Below are positions 63,083 through 64,000 of a stretch of DNA of 64,000 nucleotides, one piece after another. The translations under genes and the position numbers were made by a program. The notes beneath the pieces were generated by a model, which saw only the letters and a list, made by a program, of their open reading frames with translations, was not told the origin of the DNA and did not search any database. Positions within the stretch are counted from its first letter, which is position 1; each line of letters opens with the position of its first letter. The stretch covers positions 395,001 to 459,000 of the forward strand of contig CM034112.1 in NCBI GenBank assembly GCA_019914945.1, written 5' to 3'. Source of the DNA: Typha latifolia. Its lineage: Eukaryota > Streptophyta > Magnoliopsida > Poales > Typhaceae.

Positions 63083-64000
63083 TTCATGTGGAAGATTGCT
63101 GAATTCACTCTGTTTCTGAGTTTAGACACCAGATTTGTTTCCTCCTAGGAATTTTTATGATGTGATTTGTGTTCGACTTAGATTTGATGATGCAACTTTT
63201 GTTACAAAATCTCTTCGGCTTTATTACCGGTTTAAATAATAGTGTATCCTTTCTGATTTCTAGTGCTGAAAGGCCTGTGAGTGGGCACATAGAACAGCTT
63301 GTATCAATTATGGATCAACGTAGCTTGTTTTGTTTCTCACAAGACTGCGTGCAAAAATTATAAGCTCATCTTTTTCTACAGGATAATTCTTTTCTTTGGT
63401 CGGTGCTACAAAAGGGATCATTCTCTGTGATCATGAATCTATTCCAAAGTTAATTTGTAAAACAGAGTACCGGAAAGTAGCAGAAAATATCTGAAAATGT
63501 AATAATTTAATTGATGGCAACAATTAAACAATTGTAAATATCTATATCTAAATCTAAATCTAAATCTAAATCTAATGCTAATCTTTTTTTTTCTTTCTCA
63601 TCTTTCTCTTTCGGTCTTTAGACTTAATTTCACTTTATCTTCTATAGTTTTATTAGTATCACTCAACCCCCTTATAATTATATTTAAACTGAAACATTAT
63701 TATTTTTCATTATATTTAACTAATTTATGTGTCAAATTCGAAGATATTTGTTAGAAATATAATTATAAATAATTAGATAAATTTGAAAGCTTATTTAAAT
63801 CTATGCAACTTTACATCTAACTATGTATTTTAAAATTCGACATATAAATGAATTAAAACAAATAATTTTAATATAATAAGAGTAAAATTCCGCAAGTAAA
63901 TTTAGGCCTAGAAGACGCTAGAGCCAGTTGAAATGTAGCTTCGCCTGCAACATCGTCATACTACTTAAAGTGCATTCGGGATAAGTGGAGCCCTTCGGGC
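63083..64000. other. Right-edge intergenic DNA
   Basis: It contains an (AAATCT)n run at about 63546-63581 and AT-rich DNA. The last ~100 bases become GC-richer (ending gcccttcgggc), which may be the edge of another unit beyond the window. No gene can be supported. Confidence 0.45.

Overview
The window is nuclear DNA from a flowering plant. Genes are widely spaced and intron-rich with GT-AG junctions. The gene set is plant-specific (chloroplast bL28, CER1-type wax enzyme, MYB-CC factor, DUF810/unc-13-like protein, SUVR methyltransferase), and the intergenic DNA is AT-rich with MITE-type elements. Protein features look compatible with a non-grass monocot, but the species cannot be fixed from this sequence alone.

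Layout, left to right: last exon of a Rho GDP-dissociation inhibitor (+, runs in from the left edge); chloroplast ribosomal protein bL28 (-); an EXO84-family exocyst subunit (+, 7 exons); a DUF810/MUN-domain unc-13-like (PATROL1-type) protein (-, 5 exons); a CER1-like alkane-forming enzyme (-, 10 exons); a 3.8 kb gene-free stretch with a hAT-type MITE, a tandem duplication and a PIF/Harbinger-type element; a small conserved protein with a CaaX-like end (-); a five-copy degenerate tandem array; an hnRNP with two RRMs (-); an NPF/POT transporter with a duplicated C-terminal tail (-); mitochondrial cytochrome c1 (+); a PHR-like MYB-CC factor (-); a small orphan protein (-); cytosolic ribosomal protein uL14/RPL23 (+); a SUVR-type SET-domain protein (-); tRNA-Thr(CGU) (-); ribosomal protein eL37 (+); a G3BP-like NTF2+RRM protein (-) with a hAT MITE in its largest intron; a non-autonomous Mutator-like element; tRNA-Phe(GAA) (+); and a decayed RPL18A (eL20) pseudogene (+).

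There is no operon logic. These are independent genes for translation (three ribosomal proteins, two tRNAs), secretion and membrane traffic (EXO84, the unc-13-like protein, RhoGDI), respiration (cytochrome c1), wax synthesis, transport, RNA binding and chromatin. Exon joins were worked out by hand from splice signals and reading-frame phase; every complete multi-exon model sums to a whole number of codons.

I found no clear new multi-gene system. The most unusual things are: a long acidic EXO84 tail with an in-frame stop 31 codons before a second stop; a 57-bp tandem duplication inside the NPF tail nested in a larger duplication; a roughly 205-228 bp tandem array downstream of the hnRNP gene; two short plant proteins without clear function; a displaced fragment matching the start of the unc-13-like gene about 28 kb away; and several non-autonomous transposons with recognisable target-site duplications.
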